From Piscicola geometra (taxonomy: Eukaryota; Annelida; Clitellata; Hirudinida; Piscicolidae), in contig OX030955.1 in the NCBI GenBank assembly GCA_943735955.1, positions 4,775,835 to 4,839,834 on the forward strand: a stretch of 64,000 bases of DNA. Reading direction: 5' to 3'. Both the position numbers and the translations under genes were made by a program. The notes under the pieces were generated by a model, which worked only from the letters and a program-made list of their open reading frames with translations, was not told the origin of the DNA and made no database searches. Positions within the stretch are counted from its first letter, which is position 1, and the number at the start of each line of letters is the position of its first letter. Below are positions 21,422-33,287 of this stretch, piece by piece.

Positions 21422-22472
21422 AATCTTTTTAGGCGAAAGAAATCACGCAAAAAGGTTTAAATTTGTTTAATATCGTTCAGCCGACCTTCAAAAAGGATAG
21501 TGCAGAAACAAATCGTAATTATATAAAAATGTACATTAAAAAAAATTGTTGACGTTTTTAAGATGATGATTCATCAAAAGTTGTTAATTTGAAATACTTT
21601 TAATATTTAAATGTTGCTAACATAAATGAACAATAAATTATTTAAGAGTTTCAAATTTAAGCTCTGAATGTTTAAATTTTCGATATTTAATATTTGCAAA
21701 ATTATAAAAAAATATAATATTTAAGATTTTATTTTTTCAAATTAAAGCTTTGCATTTCAAATTTTTGATTTTCAAAGTTTCTAAAAATTATAAACAATCA
21801 AACATTGGATTTTTTAATTTTAAACTATAAATTATTCAAATGCTAGAAAAATAATCTATAAAGTTCAGATGTTTGTTTAAGTTCCACAATTTAAAAGTGA
21901 AAGATTTTCAAAATTTTTAGAGGTTTAATAAGTTTTCCTAAAACTTCAATTAAATTGTTAGAATTAAAAATCTTCAATTGCTTTCTTATTCAAATGAATG
22001 TAGTTTTATTAAATAGCCATTGAAATTTAAATAAAGTTTTCTCATATTAATTCAGTACAAACTAGGAAAATAGACTCTATTAATAGAGCAATAACAAATT
22101 GAAATACTCATAATGTTGAAAGTAAGGATGAAAGGTAATAGTCAAAAAAATAAAGTTATTTGTTCAAATGAAATAACTTATTTAACAATGATTTAATCTT
22201 TTTCCAATTTTATTTATTTATTTCAGGGTAAAGATTTTTGTTTTTCAGGAGTCTTTGAAAATATATTATCTCGTTTCATATATATATAACCTATAGGTTT
22301 TTTAAATTTTTCCTAATTTACAATTATTTTCAAAATAAAATAGATACAATTACAAAAAATAAGGTACAATTTATTTTTAAAAAATGGTATCATAACTTAC
22401 ATAGTTTCTAATAGTTTTCTAAAACTTATTTTAAAAAAACAAGAATAATTATACATAAAATATTGAAAACAG

Positions 22473-22922
22473 TTGGAAGGCAGTGGCTACTTGGAAGTGG
22501 ATAGCGAATGATGACAGTTGTGGTATTTGCCGAATGCCCTTTGATGCGTGCTGCCCTGACTGTAAGACGCCAGGAGATGACTGTCCCCTTGGTTGGTTCA
22601 TTCACGAATGCTCAGCTTGGGCTTACTTAAATGGAAAAGATTTACATTAAATATAAAGAAGCTTTCACTATTTTACATTAATTAGTTGTTATTATTATTG
22701 TTTTTATTATTAATGGTATTTCTATTGACATAAATATTCCTAATACACTTTCTACAACCTCTCCATTTCAAATGATTTATACTCACTAACACGATGATCT
22801 CTTCAGTCTGGGGTCAGTGCTCTCACTGCTTTCACATCCACTGCATCGTCAAGTGGCTCAACTCGCAACAGACGCACCAACAATGCCCCATGTGTCGACG
22901 CGAGTGGAAGTTTAAAGAATAA
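22473..22922 (+). CDS. ANAPC11: APC11, RING-H2 subunit of the anaphase-promoting complex
   Basis: APC11 is the catalytic RING subunit that recruits E2 enzymes to the APC/C to ubiquitinate cyclin B and securin. Two exons are clear. Exon 22473-22591 reads [20 protein letters not shown] then [19 protein letters not shown]. Exon 22807-22922 reads [18 protein letters not shown] then [17 protein letters not shown]. All RING-H2 zinc ligands and the C-terminal tail are present. The first exon, expected to encode about MKVKIKC, must end in TG to complete a cysteine codon at 22473 and was not found with certainty. A partial match (ATG at 22113, MLKVRMK, then GTAATAG) is in the wrong phase for that acceptor, but fits an alternative acceptor at 22483 that would delete four residues. 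Confidence 0.93.
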
Positions 22923-25011
22923 TTGAAGTTTTTTTGTTAACTTTTACTTTAAGGTATGATCTATTTATACTTTATAATGCTATTAATTTCATTAAGAAGA
23001 TCATTATTTTGTATAGCTAGGGTTCTTAGTAATTTGTGAATGTTTTTAAACGTTAATTAAATTTTTTTAATGTTATAAACCTTAAAACACAAAAGCATTT
23101 TGCATGGTCTGTCATCTTTGACGTCATAGTGCTTCTATGATTATTTACTTATATTTCTTTACAATTAAAAGTTAGGCAAGTAATTCGAAAAGCAACAAGT
23201 TTCAAATTTAAAAGAACGATACGACTAGAAAGAGCTTTATTTCAATGAATGAAATCTTGAAAGTATAGTATGAAATAGAGAAGTTTCCTTGGATAAATAA
23301 TTCATAGAACAAGCGATCTTCTAGTCACTAGTGCATCAAGAACTAAAACGAAATGACGTTTAAGATGTAACTGGTAAATTGTGCGTAACTGGTGAAAGTG
23401 AATATAAAAATGGATAAAAGTTGTGTCACTTGAAGAGTTTTTTAGGAATATTTCTTACCAAATCTAAGGCGCTATCACATGCAATGTAGACGTGCTATCA
23501 AACGGTCATTATGCATAAATGATAAACCATCTTTTAAAAGATTCAAAGTCTTTAAAGCTAAACTTTCAGAAAGAAAAGAAACGTCCTTGTGCGCAGATTA
23601 ACTATGAAAGAAGTATATTAACAGTAGAACGTGGTGAATTCTGGATTACATTTTCGATAAATTAAGAATATTTTAACTAACTATTCGAACGAATAAGATC
23701 AGAATAGTGTATTTAAAAACATTTTTAAATGCTAACATTTATAATGCTGTTTTATGCTGCCCACTAACTTTAAAAATAAGTTACAAAAAGTATTAAACTT
23801 TGATTAACTGAAATATGAAGTTTTGAATCGATGTTTTGAATTCGATAGATCTATTCGATCGAAAACGAATTTAATAATTTTCAAATAATCGATACTGAAT
23901 CGAATATTCTTCACAGCTCTAATTATATATAAAGGACTTGATAGTAAGTATTTCAATTATTGTCTATTTTAAGACTTCTATCTAGTAAGAGACTTAACAA
24001 TTAAGCGAAAACTGAGTTTTTGGAATAATATAGAAAAAATTATTTACACGATAAAAAATAGGCCAATTAAGATAAATTGAAATTATTATTTTATAATTAA
24101 TTAAATAAACTAAGACGATTTGGAGCAACAAAGAATAATAATGTGTAGTTTAAATTAATTTCAAAAATATTAACTAATAGTAAATTATACATTTTTAAGT
24201 TGCACTTACATGGATTTTATTTCAAAGTAACCTGAATCAAAATAATATGATAAAAAATTCAACTCTGAAAGTAGACATTAAAAATGGGAAACTCAAAATG
24301 TTTAAGGAAAAAATGCAACAACAAAGCCAATAGCAAAAAAAAAATTCACAAAAAGCCATTTCAAAACCACGCGAAATATAAATGACTGGATTTAAAAGCA
24401 AACAAAATAAAGTTAACTCAAAATGCAGGTTAACAAGCAAAACAAAATGTTCATCAAAAAGTGTCAAAAATTAAATCAAACCAAAAACCAGATCAATTAT
24501 GAGCCTTAATCACACAAAAAATTGAAAATGCAAGGGTACAGAATTTTAGATGAATAGTTCGATAGCTATCGTAATGTATGGTAAATATAACGTTACAGAG
24601 TAAACGGCCGATAACGAGTGATGTCATAGCTTTAATCTATGAAAACATTGCAAAACGTTGTATAAAATTATCCAAAGTTGTTATAAAATGCCTGAAAAGA
24701 TAGTGATATAATTTCTAAAAACTAAAAAATCTCAATAAAATGTTTTTCTTGAATGTTTAAAAAGTTTAAAATCAAAATATCTGATCGAGAAAAACGTGCA
24801 ATGATTATGCAAATGTAACAAGGACAAACGACAGTTCTACTCAGAAACCAGAAAAGAGTTTTATTGGTGAATATTGGTTGAGATTGGGAGTGAAGATCGA
24901 TTAAACAGTTTTTGAATGTGCGTGTATGTTTATGCATTTTTATGTATATTTATTAGTGTGTGATTGTGCTAATGAATTGGAGTTTCAATTTTATACTTTA
25001 AAAACTTCAGA
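22923..25011. other. AT-rich spacer
   Basis: No conserved exon was recognised. An AATAAA signal for the minus-strand gene ending at 25012 lies at 24949-24954 (TTTATT on the plus strand), about 60 bp past its stop. Confidence 0.5.
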
Positions 25012-26697
25012 TTATGCCTCAATAATATCACGAGTGTTGATGTCAATGTTAGTACCAGTGGCTGTCGAAGTGCTAGTGGTAATGACTAGAGTGGCCGAAG
25101 AAGTAGGGATTGAAAAAGAATTTGAAGGGTCAGGCGTAGTACCAGTGGAGCATTTATGAAAAGACCACACTAAGGTAGGATGAACCCGAACAAATGAGAC
25201 AGGTGTAGATATTATTGACTCATGCTGCTGCTGCTGCGATAACTTTACAGATAGTTTCTGTTGCGGCTGTTGCAAAGGCATTGGCGCGTGCCGATAATGC
25301 CTGCTATAGTGGCTGCTTCCAGCCGATCTTTTAGATTGTGTTCCTAGTTGGCAAGACTGATTTATAATTCCTGAATGAATCGAAACCACACGATGAGTAG
25401 CAGGGATGGGGGGTTGAGGAGTGGAGCACTGGGCAGACTGTCTGATGAGGTTCACCTTCTGTTTCCTTTCCTTCGAGCCTTCATGAGAGTTAATGCGGTA
25501 ATGGTGATGATGATGATTTTGTTTTTCTTCGAGACGGGAAGCCGCAAAAGATGCAGCAGAATCACTGGGTATATTGACAATGATTTTCGACTTTAGAGTG
25601 TGTCCTGGAGCGCCTCTTGTGCCTCCGTTCAGTGACTCTGACTTCTTAGTTCTTGAAATATCAATTCTATTAATAGTATTATTATTAATTTTATTATTAT
25701 TAGTTGTATTATTATTAATTTTATTATTATTAGTAGTATTATTATTTATTTTTTTATTATTAGTAGTATTATTATTAATATTACTATTATCATCACTGCC
25801 ACCTTTCTTACTATCATCATCAGCACTCTGGCTATCCAGCATATTGGAGACATTTTTGTTCTGAAGGATGAAGTTTTTCTTGTGGCCATTACTCTTTCTA
25901 ATCTTCCCAGCATTCGAAACGACGTTTGTTGTGGCCTTAGTCTTCGTCCTTACTTCATCTCTGAATGCTTTAGTAAACTTATCAATATCTCCTTTTTCAT
26001 TTTTATTATTATTATTATTAGCTTTGTCGTTATTCTTATTATTGCCATCATATTTCATAATCACTTGCTCTTTCCCTTTGCCATTATCAAGTTTGTAGGC
26101 TACTATATCGGAAGTGCCATCATTATCATTGGATACTAACTTATTATTATTATTATTATTAATGCCATAACTCGAAAGAATGCTTGGATTGATTGCCGGT
26201 GAAGATGATGGATGTGATGAGAAATTAGTTCCATTGGCTGAAATATTTCTATTATTAACATCACAAATGAGTTTGTTATCACTTGATTCCATGTCAATAG
26301 CCTTGTAAAGCTTTGGCTTAATTGCATTATCACCTTTTTCAATATTTGCGCTGGTATCTTTATCAACATCATTGTACTCAATAGAAACAATTGGGTATAT
26401 AGTAGATTCCTTGTAGCGCTTTAGAATATTGCTTTCAATGATCGTTTCAACATTATTGTTATTAATATCATTAAAATCATTATCCCCATTAAAATGATCC
26501 TCATTATTAATTCTACATTCCATATTCTGCTTCAAAATTATAACACTCTCTTTCTTCCTTTTCTCATGATCATCTGGAGCATCATCATCATCATCGTCAA
26601 TGGCATTTTTCTTGAAATGAACATTCTCATCAATTGATTGAAGCAATCCCTCATCACCAATATAGGTATGTATGTTACCCAGGGGTCTTTTAGTGGC

Positions 26698-26755
<58 letters not shown>

Positions 26756-28227
26756 GAAGTATTAACAACTTTGCGTGTTTTAGATTGATCCTCAAGATCA
26801 TCATTACCACCACCACCACCATCATCATCATCGTTTTTACTCACTTCATTTTCCTTTATTCCAACATCTAACAAAGACTTTTCGATGTAGCTTTGATTAA
26901 ATATTATGTTGCCAACCCCATTTGCAAGGTTTTCATCAGCATCCTCTATATAATTATTAGTGATAGAATCTTTTAGCGTTTTATTAAAATTATTATTATT
27001 ATTGATTTCATCTTCATCATCATCATCCTTAGCATTATTCATACCATCATCATTTCTATTAATACTTTTTATTTCACTTTTATTATCAATTTGATTAAGT
27101 TTCACAAAAACATCTTTCTCACTGACTATGAAATTGTTATTAATTCTATCACAAATATCAGGAACATCATTATCATTATCCTCATCATCATCATCACCAT
27201 CATCCTCATCATTATCATTACCCTCTTCATCCTTCTCTTTGGAATGTTCAAAAGAGCTGTTGTTGTTGCTGTTATGGAAGCCATCTTTGGCATGGTTGCA
27301 AATGATTAAATCAGTATTCTCCAGTTTATTCAAATTTTCAGCTGTGAACTCCATTTGCAGATGCTTTGAACTAGCATTGCTTTGGGTCTTGCTATCAACA
27401 TAAAGGCATTCGTTTTCCTTGGTGGATTTTTCAGTAAGATGCTCATTGGGTACTGCATTGCAGTTCATGATTATGTCTTCTTGTGACACATCCCTCTCAA
27501 TTGAGACTTTCCCATCATTATCTCTTAAGATAGTATCTACATCTTTTTTATCCTCATTCTCCTCCATTCCATCTATCCATCCATTGATACTATCATAATC
27601 TCCCTCATCATCCTCATCATCATAGTCACCATCATCATCATCAGAAAAGTTTTCAAATAGTTCCATATCATCCATGGTTGCAAGGGGTGCTGTTACATTC
27701 TTGTTGCACATATTGAAGTCAATGTTCTTCTTGAGAACAACTATGGGAATGTTCGCTTCAAGATTGTCCACTATGAACCACTGGTCATCGAAGTCATCTT
27801 CATTTGAGATTTTTTTGGATCGTTTGAAACTTGGAAAAGACCAAAAGTTTCGGTTGAGCAGTTTGCGAAGGGGAGACCTTTGAAGTGAAATAGAACACTT
27901 TGTATCGTTGAGGACTTCTGTGCTCGATTCTCCACAACCCCAAAATACTTCAATTGATTCACTAAAAACCACTCTTCGCTTTTCATCAGGTTTTTCGCCA
28001 TTATGGATATAATTGACATTTTCTATTTCTTTAATATTATTTGCAATTTTTTTCTTATTTTCAAAATATTCATTTGTATTTTCTATTTTAGATTTGGTAC
28101 TCTTAATGATTGATTTTAAGGATTTTGGTATATTGTAGATAACAGTATCAGTGAAAAAATCTGATAACTTTATATCATCAGAAATGAAAATGTCATTCAT
28201 GACATATAAAGTCAAATTAGCAAACAA
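25012..28227 (-). CDS. large acidic low-complexity protein with RVxF-like motif
   Basis: One uninterrupted frame of 1071 codons has two possible starts, Met1 and Met10 (MNDIFISDD). No known domain was recognised. Residues about 83-98 read KRRVVFSESIEVFWGC, containing R-V-V-F, the pattern by which many regulatory subunits dock on protein phosphatase 1. A basic stretch (RSPLRKLLNRNF) and DDFDDQWFIVDNLEANIPIV follow. The middle is disordered, with a run of about 19 Asp (CATCAT array near 26700-26755), a D/E/N-rich acidic bulk, and three near-identical KINNNTTNN units from ATT repeats near 25675-25780. The C-terminus is Ser/Gln/His-rich with short poly-Q and poly-H. A PP1 regulator is inference from one short motif. 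The long frame, ordinary codon mix outside the repeats, and the downstream AATAAA support a real gene. It is divergent from the mannosidase gene, 393 bp apart. Confidence 0.7.
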
Positions 28228-28620
28228 ATGAAGATAATCTCAGCATTTTCGATAAAATTTAAATGAACAAATTGGCAAGCATTATTCTTTTTAAATGAAT
28301 AACAGAGCTAAAAGATCAACTTTTTTATTTAATAAAATGAACAATAAATATCAAACTTTAACTTTTTTATTTAATAAAAATGAACAATAAATATCAAACT
28401 TTAACTTTTAAATCCAATATAATAAGAATTTAAATACTTTTTTACAAACTAATTATAATACACTTAAAAATGTTTTTTTTTAAATTGTTGAATAATTATT
28501 TTATAAAAATTAAATATAATGTGAAGTTAAGTATTAATTAAAAAAACATTCAATAGAAAGTTTAAATGTTTACTTTTGATTTTTAATAATGTCCCTAGGG
28601 CCTAAGGCTTATGCTTAAAA
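28228..28620. promoter_or_regulatory. shared divergent spacer of two genes
   Basis: This 393-bp AT-rich gap separates two divergently transcribed genes, so both 5' regions probably fall within it. It contains a tandem duplication of about 45 bp (about 28318-28408, core AATGAACAATAAATATCAAA). No TATA box or initiator can be singled out. Confidence 0.4.
28318..28408. repeat. 45-bp tandem duplication
   Basis: Two adjacent copies of a unit containing TTTTTTATTTAATAAAATGA and ATAAATATCAAACTTTAAC differ by a single A. It lies in the divergent spacer. Confidence 0.8.
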
Positions 28621-31600
28621 ATGAAGAGGGTTTCAATTTTGAAGGCTTTAGCAGTTTTGTCGTTTGTAACTTTTATTAACGTTTACTTTATACTAAACAA
28701 TACTTGGAAACTATTTTCATTTGAAGATTTATTCACAAATCCATGTGAATGTAAAGAATTACAAACGATCTCACAAGGAGAAGCAGATTTGTACCAACCT
28801 GACTTGAAAAATATCCGAACATACGATCTCTTAGACGAAGTGAACATAAACTACCCTTCATACATATGGACGCACACTGGCTGGGATGTTTCTTACAAAA
28901 CTCTCAAGCAGGAAGTATATGATACAATCAACGTTCATGTTGTGCCTTTTTCGCACAATGATCCTGGCTGGTTGTCGACTCCAGATAACTATTTCCAAGG
29001 GCTTTCGACTTATATTCTAGACAATGCGTTGGTTATGCTGAAGAACAATCAAAATTATACTTTTTCTTGGTCTGAAATTTGGTTCATCAAACGTTGGTAT
29101 CTTGCTTTAAATCCTGCAAACCAGGCCTCTTTCCAACGTATCATTTCGGAAGGAAGATTCGAAATTCTCACAGGCTCAATGATAATGGTTGGTGAAGCGA
29201 CTACGCACTACACAGCCATACTAGACCAGCTCCAGCATGGGAATAAATGGCTTGTGGACACTTTCAACTTGAGTGTCGACACAGCATGGTCTCTGGACTC
29301 GTTTGGTCATTCTGCATCCCTCACCAAGATCCTCACGCAAGCAGACATTGAGTACTTGTACATCCAGAGAACTCATTACGCCATTAAAGAACACCTAAGT
29401 CTGCAAAGAGCTGCTGAATTCCAATGGAAGAACTCAATCGACGAACAGCTAGTGTCAGAAAGTGATGATGTCAACGAAAACATAGCGTCAAAGATTCATC
29501 ACACTTCGTCCATGTTCACCCATATGAGCCCAGCCACTTTCTACTCCACCTCGTATGCCTGTGGTCCTGACTTTGCCGTCTGTTGCCAGTTTGATTTCAA
29601 TAAAGATCGCTGTTGGCAGTATGGAAAGTATATCACGCCAGAGGCTATAAATGACCAAAATGTCCATGAAAAAGCTGCGTTACTGAGCGAACAGCTCAAG
29701 AAAAAGAACAGCTTAGTTAATCACAATAACGTTCTTTTTATAGTAGGAGATGACTTTAGTTTCTCTTCAGCTGATAACTGGAATAAACAATTTAATAATT
29801 TACAAACCATTTTCGACTATATCAACAAAAGAAGAGAAGAGTTCAATCTCAATATAGACTTTTCAACAATCGGAAAGTATTTGAAAACTGCGAAAGCTGG
29901 CCTACAATCAAAGTCAACTTCTCAAAACACAATCCCTTCTCTTATAGGCGACTTTTATCCTTACAGTGACCGTGGTGATCAGTATTGGAGTGGCTTGTAC
30001 ACCACCAGACCTCACCTTAAGCTTCTGATCAGAAAGAGTTTTTCGTACCTTCGAACAGCCGAATTGCTAATTAGTTATGGCTGGTTGAAGGCTTTCAAAG
30101 ATGCTGAGGATAGTCCGAACAATGATGATAGTGACAGTAATAAATTTGAATTCATGAGCGAGTGTGAGCGTAACTTTTTGAAACTCAAAGACGATACATC
30201 CTTGTACAACCACCATGACACCATCACTGGCACGTCACAACAGCACGTTGTCGATCAGACGCACAACGACATCCAGAACAACTTGAACAGGGCTCACCAA
30301 CTGATTCTTTTGTTAATTTCACACATTTTCTTGCCGTCGAACAAAGAATTGCTTTCGTCTGTCGTTGAGTTAGAGGCGGTTCTTCCATACCAAACAGAGT
30401 TTGTAGTCGATAAACTGCCGAAAGATTTCCTATTCTTCAACCAACTACTACACACTAGGAGCTCACTGGTCACTATTTCATTGGAGAAGGAAATACGTGA
30501 TGTAGTTGTGGTGGTGAATGGCGATGAGGCTTCGAAGGGAAAGTTTATAAACTGTCAACTTACGGGGCTATACAGCGGTGATCAGTTACAGAAGCAAGAA
30601 CTTAGTTTTGAGCTGGAGACGTTTGCTTTGGCTCCAACACTTGTAAGTATTCGGCATGCTGAAGAAACAGACAAGAACCGGTGTCAGAAGACTGTAGATC
30701 ATACCTTTAGTGATAAACTAACGAATCAACAAAATCAAAAAGAATATTTAAAAAATGAACAAGATGGTTTTTTCAAATTGAAAAATCAATTCTACAATTT
30801 ATTGTTTTGTCCTTGTTCGAAAAGTTTGAAAGGTTTAATCATAAGCAATAACAGTCTATTCAGCCAAGACGAAGCTCTCAAGTTGGAAAGTCATTTTTCG
30901 CACTACACAACCGGAAACAAGTACAAGCCTTTCAACGACAAGAGCGGGGCATATATATTCCTGCCTAGGGGTCCTTCAAGCGCAATAATATCTCAAAATG
31001 CCACCTTTAAGATATCACTAGGAACAGTCAAGTCAACTGTCACTATTGAATACTCTCCACACCTCACGCAAAGCATCTCTATCATTCATTCTTCTTCATA
31101 TCTTGCTAAAGGCATTATAATCGACACCCAGACCGATATAAGAGCACAGGAAAACTACGAACTCGCTTTGAAAGTGAACACAGATGCTGGCAACGTCTTC
31201 TACACTGATTCGAATGGACTGCAGATGATGAGGAGGAAGTACAGACAGAAGCTGACAATTCCAGGAAACTTTTACCCGTTCACGAACCTTCTATACGTGC
31301 ATCCTGACAAGAAACATCGCTTCAACTTCATTTCTAATAGATGCCATGGAGTGAGTGTCCGCATGGGCTCGGTGGAGATGATGCTGGATCGGAGACTGCA
31401 GCAGGACGACTGGAGGGGCCTCAATGAAGGCGTCCTCGACAACAATGCCTTGCACACTCGCATCATCTTCATACCTGAACGTTTGGAAGAGGTGCTCACG
31501 TCTCAAAAATCGGAGTTTGCTAGCGCCTTGGTGAATGAGGCGATGTTCACCTTCAACAACCCTCTTATCGCCATCGCCGTCAGAAATGACAGCTCGCAAG

Positions 31601-31971
31601 ATGAAATGGAACATTTGATCGACAACATTAAGTATCCGACTTTGAAGTTAACTTCTGCTCTTCTTCCCAAGGGAATCTTCCTCGTTTCATTGAAGTTTCT
31701 ATCGAGAAACTTTTCGAGAGTAACCTTCCTCATCACACTGCACAACACCAACAACTTCATCGCTACAAAGGGGAAAATTGATCGAGAGCAGTTAGTTCAG
31801 AATGAAGAGAAGATACCAGCATCGCTGTTCTTTCCTTCGCTGACGATTTCGAGCATTCACGAGTCGAACATAATCGGCACCAGGAAGGTGCTAAAAGTGC
31901 TCGATGGCGTGTTGATCATCCAAGGAACTCAACTCAAAAGCTGGGTCGTTGAGATTTCGTTCAAGTTATAA
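28621..31971 (+). CDS. alpha-mannosidase II (GH38), intronless
   Basis: Golgi alpha-mannosidase II trims two mannoses from GlcNAcMan5GlcNAc2 to allow complex N-glycans. A single 1116-codon frame encodes a type II membrane protein: a short basic tail (MKRVS), a transmembrane anchor at about 9-27, a stem, then the GH38 domain. Seen motifs are HNDPGW (112-117, zinc ligands His112 and Asp114), LDSFGHS with the nucleophile-position Asp226, HYAIKEH (253-258), CGPDFAVCCQFDF (about 314-326), GDDF (about 376-379, acid/base region) and HHDTITGT (531-538, zinc-ligand His). The family's usual DPFGHS has Ser in place of Pro. Length fits the family (about 1100). The lack of introns contrasts with its intron-rich neighbours. 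The protein is divergent from MAN2A1/2A2, so a lineage-specific paralogue is possible; catalytic residues look intact. Confidence 0.93.
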   Translation: MKRVSILKALAVLSFVTFINVYFILNNTWKLFSFEDLFTNPCECKELQTISQGEADLYQPDLKNIRTYDLLDEVNINYPSYIWTHTGWDVSYKTLKQEVYDTINVHVVPFSHNDPGWLSTPDNYFQGLSTYILDNALVMLKNNQNYTFSWSEIWFIKRWYLALNPANQASFQRIISEGRFEILTGSMIMVGEATTHYTAILDQLQHGNKWLVDTFNLSVDTAWSLDSFGHSASLTKILTQADIEYLYIQRTHYAIKEHLSLQRAAEFQWKNSIDEQLVSESDDVNENIASKIHHTSSMFTHMSPATFYSTSYACGPDFAVCCQFDFNKDRCWQYGKYITPEAINDQNVHEKAALLSEQLKKKNSLVNHNNVLFIVGDDFSFSSADNWNKQFNNLQTIFDYINKRREEFNLNIDFSTIGKYLKTAKAGLQSKSTSQNTIPSLIGDFYPYSDRGDQYWSGLYTTRPHLKLLIRKSFSYLRTAELLISYGWLKAFKDAEDSPNNDDSDSNKFEFMSECERNFLKLKDDTSLYNHHDTITGTSQQHVVDQTHNDIQNNLNRAHQLILLLISHIFLPSNKELLSSVVELEAVLPYQTEFVVDKLPKDFLFFNQLLHTRSSLVTISLEKEIRDVVVVVNGDEASKGKFINCQLTGLYSGDQLQKQELSFELETFALAPTLVSIRHAEETDKNRCQKTVDHTFSDKLTNQQNQKEYLKNEQDGFFKLKNQFYNLLFCPCSKSLKGLIISNNSLFSQDEALKLESHFSHYTTGNKYKPFNDKSGAYIFLPRGPSSAIISQNATFKISLGTVKSTVTIEYSPHLTQSISIIHSSSYLAKGIIIDTQTDIRAQENYELALKVNTDAGNVFYTDSNGLQMMRRKYRQKLTIPGNFYPFTNLLYVHPDKKHRFNFISNRCHGVSVRMGSVEMMLDRRLQQDDWRGLNEGVLDNNALHTRIIFIPERLEEVLTSQKSEFASALVNEAMFTFNNPLIAIAVRNDSSQDEMEHLIDNIKYPTLKLTSALLPKGIFLVSLKFLSRNFSRVTFLITLHNTNNFIATKGKIDREQLVQNEEKIPASLFFPSLTISSIHESNIIGTRKVLKVLDGVLIIQGTQLKSWVVEISFKL

Positions 31972-32781
31972 AGTGGTGTTTCGAAAATGAGTTTGAATTT
32001 CTTGGTTGGTTGTTTGTAGAAATTTTTAATCGCAAAAAACAATTTATACTATGATTTATCTTTCCATTTCTACAGACCCATCTTTATTTATGCCTAGGAT
32101 TTAGGTTTTTATGCTTTGTAGTTAGAACATTCCATTTGCATTAAAATACATTCACTTACTAGACATTTCATGCTTCTACTAAATTATTGTATTTTTAGAA
32201 TTTGTATCATACTTACGGAATTTTGACTTTTGAAAAGTAATTTATATTTATCAATTTTGAGTGTTGAATGATTTTATAGGCTATATAACTTATAGCATAG
32301 GATGATTGAGGTCCTAATGATTTGTTGACTTTATTTCAAGTTTTTATTTTAATTTATTTGTTGCTTTTGTTAATATTGATCAGGTCTTTGTTGTCAATCT
32401 GTTCATTTTAAACCATTGTCGAATTAATTCGAGAATTGTTTAAAAACTGAATTGAATTATTATCTAATTAGTTCTAGTCACCATCCTCCTAAGTATACTT
32501 GTTTCCACCTTAATTATGAATTTTGATTTTCCCACATTCCTGTGATAAAGATGTCTTAGGCAGTGTATGGCTTCATAAAGATTTGTGAAATTTACTTTAA
32601 TGGTATCAGTGTTTTATATCGAAGGATACGTTTTTATAGCTTATAATTTATTTTAAAATTTTACATGGTAAATTTACTTTTTTGGGATTATGAAAATCAA
32701 ATAAGAAATAATAATGAAATAGCCATATTCTTTATAATGCTATTGATTCATTATTTAATATTATCAAAAAGTTTAAATTAA

Positions 32782-32787
32782 TTTATT
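32782..32787 (-). terminator. polyadenylation signal AATAAA (COA6)
   Basis: TTTATT on the plus strand gives AATAAA on the minus strand, 90 bp past the COA6 stop. With the opposite signal at 32809 it implies that the two convergent transcripts overlap at their 3' ends. Confidence 0.5.
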
Positions 32788-32808
32788 GTAAATTTTAAAA
32801 AATGTATA

Positions 32809-32814
32809 AATAAA
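32809..32814 (+). terminator. polyadenylation signal AATAAA (mannosidase gene)
   Basis: The hexamer AATAAA lies about 840 bp after the mannosidase stop, in an AT-rich 3' UTR. It sits only 22 bp from the COA6 signal on the other strand. Its use is inferred from position. Confidence 0.45.
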
Positions 32815-32876
32815 TTATTTGTGAAAATTTTTTTTTTTTCAAATAAAAAAAGTTCTAAAAGGTTATAAAATGCACT

Positions 32877-33287
32877 TTAATTTGATTGATTGATTGGCTC
32901 ATATCCTTCTTTTTGCATCTTGTCTTGAAATTTCAAGTATTCCCTTCTTCTGTCAAAGTACTTAACCTGCAAGTTTCAAAATTTATAGTAACAAATGAAT
33001 AATAAAACATCAAATTTTAAAAGGCTAAACTATAAAGCCTTATTATAAAATATAAAAATATATAATAAAATGATTCACAAACCCATTGTGCAGTGCAATT
33101 CTTCTCAAACTCCAACCTTGCATTTTTACAATCACCCTGAAATATAAAAGACGAAAGAATAAAAGTAAGAGTTGAACATATATTTTTAACATTGTGAAAC
33201 CTCAAGTCCATTTGTTTCAACACATTTCCAATATTCATCTCTTGATAACCAACACTTCTCTCGCTGAGATTTATTTGGAGCAGCCAT
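32877..33287 (-). CDS. COA6: COA6, cytochrome c oxidase assembly factor 6
   Basis: COA6 is a twin-cysteine protein of the mitochondrial intermembrane space that helps deliver copper to COX2 with SCO1/SCO2. Exons are 33201-33287, 33083-33136 and 32877-32966, all phase 0 with GT-AG borders, giving 76 residues. MAAPNKSQREKCWLSRDEYW and KCVETNGLE form the first helix with the CX9C motif (C at CWLSRDEYWKC). DCKNARLEFEKNC forms the CX10C motif, and WVKYFDRRREYLKFQ is the family's most conserved tail. The human protein has the same order: C-X9-C, C-X10-C, then WIKYFDKRR. Assignment is firm. Confidence 0.96.
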
